This document shows positions 9,916 to 18,104 of a stretch of 64,000 bases of DNA, one piece after another. Origin of the DNA: Oceanococcus sp041619555 (lineage in GTDB: Bacteria > Pseudomonadota > Gammaproteobacteria > Nevskiales > Oceanococcaceae). The first letter of the stretch is position 1. The number at the start of each line of letters is the position of its first letter. The notes under the pieces are model-generated. The model had not been told where the DNA came from and did no database searches. It saw nothing but the letters and a program-made list of their open reading frames with translations. A program made the position numbers and the translations under genes. The stretch covers positions 46,408 through 110,407 of the forward strand of contig JBFKDQ010000004.1 of the NCBI GenBank assembly GCA_041619555.1. The letters run 5' to 3'.

Positions 9916-10192
9916 CGGGCACCCTCATGTCGAGTTGACTGACGGCCAGTTCCTCAATCCGAGCGTGGGCGCCGATGGCGCCTCGCTCAAGCCGTAACTG
10001 GTTGAATTCCACCGCCAGGCGCTCGCGCTCCGCGATCTGCACCTGGACCTGCATCTGCAAGCCGCGGGCATGCTGTTTCATCCCGACAACAGCCACCGCC
10101 GAGACCAGCGCCAAAAGCAGGAGCAACAGGGGCAAACCGGCACGGAGCCCGCGCAACAGAACGGCCGGAATCATGCGCATTTTTCCGCCCAA
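9878..10192 (-). CDS. ftsL: Cell division protein FtsL
   Basis: Small bitopic divisome protein that joins FtsB and FtsQ and helps activate FtsWI. The 104-residue product has a short cytoplasmic tail, one strongly hydrophobic segment at about residues 18-37, and a periplasmic coiled coil with heptad leucines (LQMQVQVQIAERERLAVEFNQLRLE). Sequence is poorly conserved in this family, so the call rests on size, topology and position between rsmH and ftsI. The start could be 10192 or the internal ATG at 10180; either overlaps the end of rsmH. Confidence 0.9.
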   Translation of the reverse strand: MGGKMRMIPAVLLRGLRAGLPLLLLLLALVSAVAVVGMKQHARGLQMQVQVQIAERERLAVEFNQLRLERGAIGAHARIEELAVSQLDMRVPDAYAIVHVPVAD

Positions 10193-11094
10193 CGCAGCAC
10201 CGCGCTGCGCGCCCGCGGGTTCTGCTGCGCTTCGATCACATCGCTGAGATGTCGCGACATGCCCCGCAGACGCGGCGGCGGCGCCGGCGAGATCGGATCA
10301 GGCGCGGCCGGCCGTACCTGATCGCGCATGAACTGTTTGACGATCCGGTCTTCCAGGGAATGAAAACTGATGACCGCCAGGCGGCCGCCGGGACGCAGGG
10401 CCGCAAGGGCCTGCGGCAGCACTTCAGCCAGCACATCCAGTTCACGGTTGACCGCGATTCGAATGGCCTGGAAGGTGCGTGTCGCCGGGTGGATACGACT
10501 GCCGCGGCGCCCGCCGACCGCGCGCTCGACCAGATTCGCCAGACTCAGGGTATCGGTGATGGCCTGCTCCGCGCGAGCCGCGACGATGGCGCGCGCGATG
10601 CGCCCGGCCTTGGGCTCTTCGCCGTATTGCCGCAAGACCCGAATCATCTCATTCAGCGGCGTTTCCGCCAGCCACTGGGCCGCCGTCATACCGCCGCGGG
10701 AATCCATCCGCATGTCCAGCGGACCGGAGCGGGCGAAACTGAAACCGCGCCCGGCCTGGTCCAACTGCGGGCTGGACACGCCCAGATCGAACAGGATGCC
10801 GTCGCAAGCGCCGATGAGCCCGCGAGCCCGCAGACGCTCACCCAGAAACGAAAAATTGCAGGCTTCGAACTCGAAACGGGAATCGTCACCCAGCAGATCC
10901 GCAGCCGCCACCGCAGCCTCCGGGTCCTGATCAAAGGCCAGCAGGCGACCGCACGCACCCAGGCGGGCCAGGATGGCCTGGCTGTGACCGCCGCGCCCGA
11001 ACGTGGCGTCCACATAGACGCCTTCGGCCCGGACCTCCAAAGCGGAAAGCGAGGCCTCCAGCAGAACCGGCTCATGCGAGCGATCTGGGCGCAC
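10171..11094 (-). CDS. rsmH: 16S rRNA (cytosine1402-N4)-methyltransferase RsmH (MraW)
   Basis: Methylates N4 of C1402 in the ribosomal P site; its partner for the 2'-O position, RsmI, is also in this window. A GTG start at 11094, 7 nt after the mraZ stop codon, gives 307 residues. It places the family-typical HEPVLLEA opening at the N terminus, whereas the longest open frame begins inside mraZ. The SAM-binding motif DATFGRGGHS is at about residues 29-38, with GILFDLGVSSPQLD and the C-terminal GGRLAVISFHSLEDRIVK typical of RsmH. Confidence 0.95.
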   Translation of the reverse strand: MRPDRSHEPVLLEASLSALEVRAEGVYVDATFGRGGHSQAILARLGACGRLLAFDQDPEAAVAAADLLGDDSRFEFEACNFSFLGERLRARGLIGACDGILFDLGVSSPQLDQAGRGFSFARSGPLDMRMDSRGGMTAAQWLAETPLNEMIRVLRQYGEEPKAGRIARAIVAARAEQAITDTLSLANLVERAVGGRRGSRIHPATRTFQAIRIAVNRELDVLAEVLPQALAALRPGGRLAVISFHSLEDRIVKQFMRDQVRPAAPDPISPAPPPRLRGMSRHLSDVIEAQQNPRARSAVLRWAEKCA

Positions 11095-11101
11095 GACGCG
11101 C

Positions 11102-11533
11102 CTAGATTCCGATACTGGCAAGGAATTCCGGATCAAACTCGACCTCTTCCTGGCAACGCTGCCAGGTCTGCTTGTCCCAGAGCTCGAACTTCTCGCCTTG
11201 ACCGACAAACATGGCCGCCCGGTCAAGGCCGGCACGCGCACGCAGATAGGGCGTCAGTTGCACCCTGCCCTGCTTGTCCATCGCCAACTCCTCCGCCGAA
11301 CCCAGAAAATGACGCTGCAGCTTCTTGACCTGCGCGCTCAGCGAGGGCAAGCCCATCAGCTTCTGCGCGAAAGCCTCCCACTCCGGCTGGGGAAAAATCT
11401 GCAAGCACTGATCCAGGCTCAAAGTGACCGTGAGGCGACCACCGCAACAGTCCTGCAACGACGCGCGATAACGCGCCGGGATCGCCAGGCGCCCCTTCAC
11501 GTCTATCGCCAATTCAGTCGTGCCGCTGTACAT
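11102..11533 (-). CDS. mraZ: Transcriptional regulator MraZ
   Basis: First gene of the dcw operon and its autorepressor in studied bacteria. The 143-residue protein starts MYSGTTELAIDVKGRL and contains two SpoVT/AbrB-like MraZ repeats, with the conserved DxKGR near residue 12 and DKQGR near residue 87. The start at 11533 is preceded by AGGGG 8 nt upstream; an in-frame ATG ten codons earlier lies in the proposed operator and is less likely. The operator-like repeats at 11554-11583 sit just upstream. Confidence 0.95.
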   Translation of the reverse strand: MYSGTTELAIDVKGRLAIPARYRASLQDCCGGRLTVTLSLDQCLQIFPQPEWEAFAQKLMGLPSLSAQVKKLQRHFLGSAEELAMDKQGRVQLTPYLRARAGLDRAAMFVGQGEKFELWDKQTWQRCQEEVEFDPEFLASIGI

Positions 11534-11553
11534 CGGAAGGCCCCTATGCGTGG

Positions 11554-11583
11554 GTTTCCCCACATCTCACCACTTTTCACCCC
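11554..11583 (-). promoter_or_regulatory. Probable MraZ operator: three tandem 10-bp repeats
   Basis: Read on the minus strand, these 30 bases are three contiguous 10-mers, each fitting GKGGKGARAN (K = G or T). The first begins GGGGTGA, the second GTGGTGA, the third GTGGGGA. MraZ of other bacteria binds tandem G-rich repeats (TGGGN type) at helical-turn spacing near the mra promoter. Here the repeats lie between the predicted transcription start and the mraZ start codon, a good position for autorepression. Function is inferred. Confidence 0.7.
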
Positions 11584-11592
11584 ATGGACTGA

Positions 11593-11621
11593 ACTATAGG
11601 CCGACGACCGCCCTCTGTCAA
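11593..11621 (-). promoter_or_regulatory. Sigma70 promoter of the mraZ/dcw operon
   Basis: On the minus strand there is a perfect -35 TTGACA (11616-11621), a 17-bp spacer, and -10 TATAGT (11593-11598), five of six matches. The predicted start point near 11586 leaves about 50 nt of leader before mraZ and puts the MraZ repeat array immediately downstream. The stretch further upstream (about 11622-11720) is markedly AT-rich compared with its surroundings and could act as an UP element. Confidence 0.85.
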
Positions 11622-11800
11622 GGCAGTTTTATAAACAAAAACAGTAACTTAGATCACATTTCCTGGATTTTTTCGAGCTCCTAAACAGGCCTATAAACAA
11701 CAACTTACAATGACCTTTTAGAGCCATTTATGAAGGACTGACGGACTTTTGACGAGCAAAGTGGAGCAAATGGGAAGATTTTCCCGACGAATGGCTCAAA

Positions 11801-11829
11801 GTGGCCCACGGCAGGCCTGCGCAGGCCAC
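11801..11829 (-). terminator. Possible 3' hairpin downstream of rnpB
   Basis: Minus-strand sequence forms a GTGGCC/GGCCAC stem (11824-11829 with 11801-11806) followed by only three T residues; inside it lies the perfect 14-bp palindrome GGCCTGCGCAGGCC (11814-11827). It begins about 20 nt after the predicted mature rnpB 3' end, where a terminator would be expected. The short T run makes this weak. The rest of 11622-11850 shows no gene. Confidence 0.35.
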
Positions 11830-11850
11830 ATCCGGAACGAAGGAAACAAG

Positions 11851-12194
<344 letters not shown>

Positions 12195-12200
12195 AGGCAC

Positions 12201-12229
12201 ATTCTGCGGGCCGGCCTGCCGGAACACAA
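12201..12229 (-). promoter_or_regulatory. Candidate rnpB promoter
   Basis: Minus strand: TTGTGT (12224-12229), 17-bp spacer, CAGAAT (12201-12206). The match to sigma70 consensus is modest (3/6 and 4/6). The spacing is ideal, and the predicted start falls at the first G of helix P1 of RNase P RNA, which supports it. Confidence 0.4.
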
Positions 12230-12268
12230 GGCAAGGGCCAGCTGCCGCCCAAACCCGCAGCGCCGCAC

Positions 12269-13114
12269 TCACTGTCGATCACGCAAGGCCCACTGGTAAT
12301 ACTGATTCGGCTTGCCGCCACACAGCCGAGCGGTGAGCCGCGCGGCCTTGCGCGCCGGCAACTCGGACAACAACATGTCCAGAACCTGCGCCGCATCCAG
12401 TGCACGCACAGGCGCCTCGACCTCGGCGCCACCAATGAGCACAACGAACTCACCGCGCCCCTCATCGCCTGGCATTTGCGCCCATTGCGCCAGTTCGCCC
12501 GCCAGCCCCGTGCGCACGCTTTCGAAACGCTTGGTCAATTCGCGCGCGAGACAAACCGGACGCTCCGCCCCCAGCACGCTTTCGATGTCCCGAAGGCAGT
12601 CCGCCAATCGATGGGGGGATTCGTAGAGGATCGTGGTGCGGCGCTCGTGCCTCACGGCCTGCAAGGCCTCGCGCCGGGCGCTGGCGCGGGCCGGCAAGAA
12701 ACCCTCGAACACGAAGCGCTCGGCCGGCATACCGGACAGAACCAGCGCCGTGATCAGCGCGGTTGGCCCGGGAATGCAATGAATTTCGAACCCGGCCTCG
12801 CGCGCCGCCCGGACCAAAGGAAATCCCGGGTCCGAAATCAGCGGCATGCCCGCATCACTGATCAGGGCCAGAGATTGCCCCTCACGCAGCCAGTTCAACA
12901 CCGTAGCCAGCCGCTCGCCTTCATTGTGTGCATGCCAGGCGGTCAGGGGCGTATTGATGGCGTAGTGCCGCAGCAGCTTGCTGCTATGCCGGGTATCTTC
13001 GGCGAGTATCCGGTCCACTTCCGTGAGGATGCGCAAGGCCCGCGCACTGATGTCTTCCAAATTACCGATCGGCGTTCCGACCAGATACAGGCAAGCGCCC
13101 ACTGCATTCTCCAT
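12269..13114 (-). CDS. rsmI: 16S rRNA (cytidine1402-2'-O)-methyltransferase RsmI
   Basis: Methylates the ribose of C1402, complementing RsmH. The 281-residue protein has the tetrapyrrole-methylase fold: an N-terminal LYLVGTPIGNLEDISARAL, then ALISDAGMPLISDPGFPLVRAA, both diagnostic for RsmI. A GGATGGAGA ribosome-binding site directly precedes the ATG. It is divergent from lpoA, as in E. coli and relatives, and is followed on its own strand by rnpB. Confidence 0.96.
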   Translation of the reverse strand: MENAVGACLYLVGTPIGNLEDISARALRILTEVDRILAEDTRHSSKLLRHYAINTPLTAWHAHNEGERLATVLNWLREGQSLALISDAGMPLISDPGFPLVRAAREAGFEIHCIPGPTALITALVLSGMPAERFVFEGFLPARASARREALQAVRHERRTTILYESPHRLADCLRDIESVLGAERPVCLARELTKRFESVRTGLAGELAQWAQMPGDEGRGEFVVLIGGAEVEAPVRALDAAQVLDMLLSELPARKAARLTARLCGGKPNQYYQWALRDRQ

Positions 13115-13241
13115 CCAAGAACCGGATCATCCATTGAGGTTCGCGAATCCGCTGCCAGCTCCCGCAGCCCCGCCGGATGCCCCTGAAGGACACCGAATCC
13201 TCTATTCTTAATAGCTTACGCCGAATGCGCAGCAGCCCCGC

Positions 13242-15077
13242 ATGAAAATTCGACACCTCATCCTTCTTAGTTGCAGCCTCAACCTCTGGGCATGTGCCAG
13301 CCTGCCCGGCTTTTCTGACAGCAAGGGGAGCGACGATCGCATCGTCGAACCGCCCGTTGAGCCCCAGGTCGAGCAGGACCCGGCGGAACTCGCGGCCCTG
13401 TACCTGGACCAGGCCGCCATGAGCGATGGCGAGGCGCGCATCCCCCTGCTGGAAAGAGCCTGCCATTTCGCCGCCCAGGCCCTCAATACAGACTTCATGG
13501 GCCAGGCCCTGGCCCTGTATCCCGAGCTGAGCCTGAGCACGGAGCAACGCGCCGCCTACGACACCTGCCAGGCACTTCGATTTGCACTGGACGAGCAGCC
13601 CAAGGAAGTCCTGCGCATCATTGCCGGCAGCCCCAAGCCCGAGCAGCCGGCAGTACAGGCGGACTACTGGCTCGCCCAGTCCCTGGCCTACCAGCAGCTC
13701 GATGATGGCGAAGCGGCCACCCTGATGCTGGTGCTGCGCGGCAGCATGCTCCCGGCAACGGAGGAACTGGCAAATCGGGCGCGCATCTGGGAACTGCAAC
13801 GGCAGGGCTCGCGTTTCCTGTTCGCGGACGAGTCAGAGCGCTACGACGCCACCACGCGCGGCTGGATCGCATTGGGCCAGATCGCCCGCCGCTTCTGGTC
13901 GGACGAAAGCGGCCTGCAGGCGGCCATCAATCAGTGGATCGCGCAATTTCCAGGCCACCCCGCGAGCTCGGACTACCTGCCGCAGGCACGCCAGATCGCG
14001 GAAGCCACCCTACGCTCCGCCGCGCGCCACATCGCTCTGCTGCTGCCACTGAGCGACCGCCTGGCCGGCGCCGCATCCGCGGTGCGCGACGGCTTTTTGG
14101 CCGCTCATTTCGCCAACAGCGCCCCCGGCCTGGAAATCCGCATCTACGACACCAGTACGGATGCCATCGCCAGCTACGAACAGGCTCTGGCCGATGGTGC
14201 AGATCTGATCGTCGGCCCGCTCGACAAACAGGCCGTCGAAGCGGTCGTCAGCCGCAATGCGGATCAACTGCCGATCTTGGCCCTGAACTATCGCGATGCC
14301 CCGGGCGCCGGAAGCACGGTCCTGGAGTACGGCCTGGCGCCGGAAGACGATGCCCGCTCGGTCGCCCTGCGCGCTCTGGCAGACGGCCACACCCACGCCA
14401 TCGCACTGGTCAGCGACGACGACTGGGGCCTGCGCTCCCTGCGCGCCTTTGCCGATGCGTTCAGCGAGGGCGGCGGCGTCATCGTTGACCAGCGCCAATT
14501 TCATGGCGGCCCGAGAGACTACCCGGCCGTCATCACCGACCTCCTGCGTCTGGATGAAAGCCAGTCTCGGGCCCAGGCGATGCAGCGACTGCTGGGCGAG
14601 GAGATCGACAGCATGCCGGTACGGCGCCAGGATGCGGAAATGCTGTATCTCGCCGCCAGCCCGTCGCAGGGCCGGCAGTTGCGACCACAGTTCCGCTTCT
14701 ACCACGCCTCCGATCTGCCGATCTATGCCTCCGGCCGAATTTATGAAGGACAAGCGAATGCCGAACTGGACAAGGACCTCAACGGCATTCGCTTCTGCAG
14801 CCTGCCCTGGCTGCTGAACACCAGCGAAACCTGGATCAGCCGGCGCCAGGCGATCGAGCAGGCCTGGCCGAATCGGGTGCGCCGGCTCGAGCGACTGTAT
14901 GCCATGGGCAACGACGCCTACCTGCTGGCCAGCGCCTTGCGCAATGCGAACTGGAGCCAGTTGGCCACCATCGCGGGAGCCACGGGCAGCCTCAGCCTGG
15001 ATGGACCTCGCATCGTGCGCACCCTGCCCTGCGCACGCTTCGAACAGGGCGTACCGCAACTCAGCGCGCGCCTGTGA
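13242..15077 (+). CDS. lpoA: Penicillin-binding protein activator LpoA (lipoprotein)
   Basis: Outer-membrane lipoprotein that in enteric bacteria activates PBP1A from outside the peptidoglycan. A lipoprotein signal ends at Cys18 in the lipobox LWAC. The roughly first 250 residues are helical, TPR-like. The second part is a periplasmic-binding-protein-like domain beginning at HIALLLPLSDRLAGAASAVRDGF, typical of the LppC/LpoA family. Length is 611 residues, within the family range. It starts a plus-strand operon, overlapping yraN by 4 nt. The function is inferred from family and synteny. Confidence 0.92.
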   Translation: MKIRHLILLSCSLNLWACASLPGFSDSKGSDDRIVEPPVEPQVEQDPAELAALYLDQAAMSDGEARIPLLERACHFAAQALNTDFMGQALALYPELSLSTEQRAAYDTCQALRFALDEQPKEVLRIIAGSPKPEQPAVQADYWLAQSLAYQQLDDGEAATLMLVLRGSMLPATEELANRARIWELQRQGSRFLFADESERYDATTRGWIALGQIARRFWSDESGLQAAINQWIAQFPGHPASSDYLPQARQIAEATLRSAARHIALLLPLSDRLAGAASAVRDGFLAAHFANSAPGLEIRIYDTSTDAIASYEQALADGADLIVGPLDKQAVEAVVSRNADQLPILALNYRDAPGAGSTVLEYGLAPEDDARSVALRALADGHTHAIALVSDDDWGLRSLRAFADAFSEGGGVIVDQRQFHGGPRDYPAVITDLLRLDESQSRAQAMQRLLGEEIDSMPVRRQDAEMLYLAASPSQGRQLRPQFRFYHASDLPIYASGRIYEGQANAELDKDLNGIRFCSLPWLLNTSETWISRRQAIEQAWPNRVRRLERLYAMGNDAYLLASALRNANWSQLATIAGATGSLSLDGPRIVRTLPCARFEQGVPQLSARL

Positions 15078-15418
15078 GCAAGCGCGGGAATGAGGCGGAA
15101 GACCAGGCCTGGCGTTATCTCCAGAAGCAGGGCCTGACCTTGCTGGAACGCAACGCAGCCAGCCGGCGCGGCGAGATCGATCTGATTCTTGAGGACGGCG
15201 AGGAACTGGTGATGGTCGAGGTCAGGGCCCGGGCGAACGGCGCCGCGGTGACTGCGGCAGCCAGCATCACGATGCAGAAGCGTCAGCGCATCATCGCCGC
15301 CACCCAACATTGGCTCAGCCGGCACCCCCGACGTCACGACCAGCCCCTGCGTTTCGATGTGATCGCAATCGATGGCGACGAACTGCGCTGGATCCGCAAC
15401 GCGTTTGACGCCCTATGA
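15074..15418 (+). CDS. yraN: YraN-family (UPF0102) nuclease-fold protein
   Basis: Small protein of the restriction-endonuclease-like superfamily; its role in most bacteria is unknown. The GTG start at 15074 overlaps the lpoA stop (GTGA). At 114 residues it has family length. The conserved G-x-x-x-E ... AEDQAWRYLQKQG opening, RRGEIDLI (catalytic-type E-D pair) and VMVEVRARA segments match UPF0102. It sits directly after lpoA as in many gammaproteobacteria. Confidence 0.9.
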   Translation: MSKRGNEAEDQAWRYLQKQGLTLLERNAASRRGEIDLILEDGEELVMVEVRARANGAAVTAAASITMQKRQRIIAATQHWLSRHPRRHDQPLRFDVIAIDGDELRWIRNAFDAL

Positions 15419-16809
15419 GCCTGAGCCCGACTCAATTGACCGCACTGCGGGACTGCCTGCGCCCGGACCAGCTATTGCTCGATCCGGCCGAATGTCTCTG
15501 CTACGGGTATGACAACAGCAAACAGCAGGCCACGCCGGATGCCGTCGCCCTGCCGCAGGACACCGCACAGGTGGTGGCCTTGCTGCGCGCCTGCAGCGCC
15601 GCGGCCATTCCGGTCGTGACGCGCGGTGCCGGCACCAATACGGTGGGAGCCACCGTGCCCATCACTGGCGGCCTGGTCCTGAGCCTGGAACAGATGAACC
15701 GCTTGCTGGAACTGTCAGCGGCCAACCGCTATCTGCGCTGCGAGGCCGGAATGCGCAATGGCGAGGTGCAGCAACACGCGGCGAGCGCCGCCATGTTCTG
15801 GCCACCCGACCCCACCAGCGCGGCATTCTCTACCGTCGGCGGCAACCTTGGCTGCAATGCGGGCGGCCCCCGCGCGGTGAAATACGGTACCTGCCGCGAG
15901 AATACGCTGGGACTGACCGCCGTGACCGGCGATGGCCGCCTGATTCATACCGGCAGCAAGACCACCAAAGGTGTTGTCGGCTACGACCTCAGCCGCCTGC
16001 TGATCGGCTCGGAAGGCACTCTGGCCGTCATCACCGAGGCCACCCTGCTGCTGCAGGCCCTGCCGCCGGAGCGCTGGAGCCTGCGCGCCGCCTACCGCGA
16101 CGTAGCCAGCGCAACCGCCGCGGTATCCGCCTTGATGGCACAGGCCGCGCGGCCCTGCGCGCTTGAGTTCATGGATGGCACGGCGGTGAAACTGGTGATG
16201 GCGCACGGCGGCATCGACCTGCCCGCAGACACCGGCGCCCTGCTGCTGATGGAAATTGACGGCCAGGGCGAACAGATGGAAATCGATGCCGAGGCCATGC
16301 GCCAGGTCGGTGAGCGTGCTGGCTGCCTGGATTGGCGCATCGCCCGCGACCCGCAGAGCAGCCAGTCCCTCTGGCAGGCGCGCAAGGCCTTGTCGCCTTG
16401 CCTGCGCAAGCTGGCGCCCAAGAAACTGAATGAAGATGTTGTCGTGCCGGTCTCACGCCTGCCTGAACTCATTGGGCGGCTGGAGGCGATCTCACAGCGC
16501 CACGGCCTGCCGATCGTCAACTTCGGCCATGCCGGCAATGGCAATGTGCACGTCAACATTCTCGCAGATCCGACCCGGCCAGGTCAGATGGAAGCCCGCA
16601 GCGCCTGCCTGGATGAGGTGTTCGAAACGGTTCTGGCACTGGACGGCACGCTGTCCGGCGAACATGGAGTCGGCCTGGCCAAACGCGATTACATCGCGCG
16701 GGAACTGGGCGAAACCAGCCTGCAGCTGATGCGCGAGCTGAAACGGGTTTTCGATCCGGCGGGCATTCTGAACCCGGGCAAGAGCCTGCCGCCGCCGCGG
16801 TCTATTTGA
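15415..16809 (+). CDS. FAD-binding oxidase, GlcD / D-2-hydroxyacid dehydrogenase family
   Basis: Cytoplasmic or membrane-associated flavoenzyme that probably oxidises a D-2-hydroxyacid such as glycolate, D-lactate or D-2-hydroxyglutarate. The 464-residue sequence has the PCMH-type FAD-binding domain (VVTRGAGTNTVGATVP at about residues 63-78, STVGGNLGCNAGGPRAVKYG, SEGTLAVITEATL). The C-terminal FAD-oxidase domain carries NFGHAGNGNVHVNI and the closing SGEHGVGLAKRDY. The exact substrate cannot be read from sequence. It overlaps yraN by 4 nt and takes the place usually held by diaA/dolP. Its end overlaps sspB by 8 nt, tail to tail. Confidence 0.88.
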   Translation: MSLSPTQLTALRDCLRPDQLLLDPAECLCYGYDNSKQQATPDAVALPQDTAQVVALLRACSAAAIPVVTRGAGTNTVGATVPITGGLVLSLEQMNRLLELSAANRYLRCEAGMRNGEVQQHAASAAMFWPPDPTSAAFSTVGGNLGCNAGGPRAVKYGTCRENTLGLTAVTGDGRLIHTGSKTTKGVVGYDLSRLLIGSEGTLAVITEATLLLQALPPERWSLRAAYRDVASATAAVSALMAQAARPCALEFMDGTAVKLVMAHGGIDLPADTGALLLMEIDGQGEQMEIDAEAMRQVGERAGCLDWRIARDPQSSQSLWQARKALSPCLRKLAPKKLNEDVVVPVSRLPELIGRLEAISQRHGLPIVNFGHAGNGNVHVNILADPTRPGQMEARSACLDEVFETVLALDGTLSGEHGVGLAKRDYIARELGETSLQLMRELKRVFDPAGILNPGKSLPPPRSI

Positions 16810-17290
16810 TCAGCTTGAGGCTGGGCCGCCCGCGCGGGGGGCGCGGCGGTTCATCCGGCGCTTCGTCGGAATCACTCGTGGTTGGTTCGCCCTCCTGCCT
16901 GTCATCCTCGGATTGCACCAGGCGCAAGGATTCCGTCGCTGGGGCCGGCTCGCTCTGTGCACCGGTTTCGTCCGCCATCACCGGCTCCTCCGGAAACACC
17001 ATGCCCTCACCGGTTTCGCGCACGACCAACGCCGAGACCGCTTCCACCGGAATGCTGAGCATTTCACTCCGGCCACCAAAGCGGGCAAGGCCGGTAATCA
17101 GCTCATTCGTGATCTGGCGCTGATTCATCGCACTGAAACTGACATTGAGCGTGATCCGCCCGTCCTCGACATAAGCCGCCGGGACCTGAACACCGGGCTG
17201 ACGGGCATCAACCGCGAGCAGCGGGGTCAGGCCATTGGCTTCGGCCCATTCCACCATCGCGCGTAACAGGAAGGGTTTGCGGGGGATCAT
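16802..17290 (-). CDS. sspB: ClpXP protease specificity-enhancing factor SspB
   Basis: Adaptor that tethers ssrA-tagged and other substrates to ClpX. The 162-residue protein has the conserved SspB substrate-binding domain (PRKPFLLRAMVEWAEANGLTP, then VSFSAMNQRQITNELITGLARFGG). A disordered acidic linker and a short C-terminal ClpX-docking tail ending RGRPSLKLIK follow. In many relatives sspA lies immediately upstream in the petABC-sspA-sspB order; here petC is followed directly by sspB with a terminator between them. Confidence 0.95.
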   Translation of the reverse strand: MIPRKPFLLRAMVEWAEANGLTPLLAVDARQPGVQVPAAYVEDGRITLNVSFSAMNQRQITNELITGLARFGGRSEMLSIPVEAVSALVVRETGEGMVFPEEPVMADETGAQSEPAPATESLRLVQSEDDRQEGEPTTSDSDEAPDEPPRPPRGRPSLKLIK

Positions 17291-17305
17291 GGCGTCAACT
17301 CAAGC

Positions 17306-17330
17306 AAAAGGGCCGGCGTAGGCCGGCCCT
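17306..17330 (-). terminator. Intrinsic terminator after petC
   Basis: Minus strand reads a perfect 9-bp stem AGGGCCGGC/GCCGGCCCT (17322-17330 with 17309-17317) with a 4-nt loop, followed by TTTT (17306-17309). It lies 37 bp after the petC stop and 16 bp before the sspB start, so it should end the petABC message or attenuate read-through into sspB. Confidence 0.7.
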
Positions 17331-17366
17331 GTTCAATGTTGTCAGGATACATGCCCGACCAGCGGA

Positions 17367-18104
17367 TCAGTGCACATCCTTCCAGAACTCCAGCTTGATC
17401 ATGTAGGTCAAGGGAATCAGGAACAGCAGATACAACAGCACCCAGAATCCGCGCGAATGCATTTGCTCGGCGCCCGGCTCGGCCGCGTAGCTGAGAAAGT
17501 TCACCAGATCCTTGACGAATCCGTCATACGCTTTTTCATCCAGACTCCCCTCGACTGCCAGTTCCAGTCGCGGCGCGGCATGACCACTGCCATGGGCATC
17601 CGCCTGGTCATGCGCATCATGGCCCAGAGCCTGATAACCCTGCAGACCACCCAGCACATGCGGCATCGAAGCACCGGGGAGCTGCAGATTGTTCACCCCG
17701 GTGGCCTTGCCGGCATCAAGGTAAAAAGATTTCAGAAAGCTGTAAACCCAATCCTCGCCCCGAGCACGGGTGGTGAGACTCAGATCCGGCGGCGCCTGAC
17801 CAAACCACTTGGCCGCCTGATCCGCAGGCATCGCCGTGACGATGGTGTCACCGAGTTTGTCGCTGGTGAACATCAGATTGCCGAGCAGTTCTTCAGGAAT
17901 CTCGTTGTCGGCGGCCAGACGGTTGTAGCGCAGATACTTCAGCGAGTGACAACCCGAACAGTAGTTCATGAAGTTGCGGGCACCACGCTGCACGGAGGCC
18001 TTGTTGCTGACATTCGCCTCATACTGAAACAGCGCACCACCGCCAGCCGCCTGCACGACGACTGCGGGCAACAGAAGGCTCAAAGCAGTGATCAGCCGCA
18101 TCAT
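17367..18104 (-). CDS. petC: Ubiquinol-cytochrome c reductase cytochrome c1 subunit
   Basis: Heme c-carrying subunit of the bc1 complex, passing electrons to soluble or membrane cytochrome c. The 245-residue protein has a cleavable N-terminal signal peptide, the heme-attachment motif CSGCH at residues 49-53, and a C-terminal membrane anchor (GFWVLLYLLFLIPLTYMIKLEFW). A histidine-rich insertion (about residues 160-178) precedes the second half. It overlaps petB by 4 nt as part of petABC. Confidence 0.96.
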   Translation of the reverse strand: MMRLITALSLLLPAVVVQAAGGGALFQYEANVSNKASVQRGARNFMNYCSGCHSLKYLRYNRLAADNEIPEELLGNLMFTSDKLGDTIVTAMPADQAAKWFGQAPPDLSLTTRARGEDWVYSFLKSFYLDAGKATGVNNLQLPGASMPHVLGGLQGYQALGHDAHDQADAHGSGHAAPRLELAVEGSLDEKAYDGFVKDLVNFLSYAAEPGAEQMHSRGFWVLLYLLFLIPLTYMIKLEFWKDVH

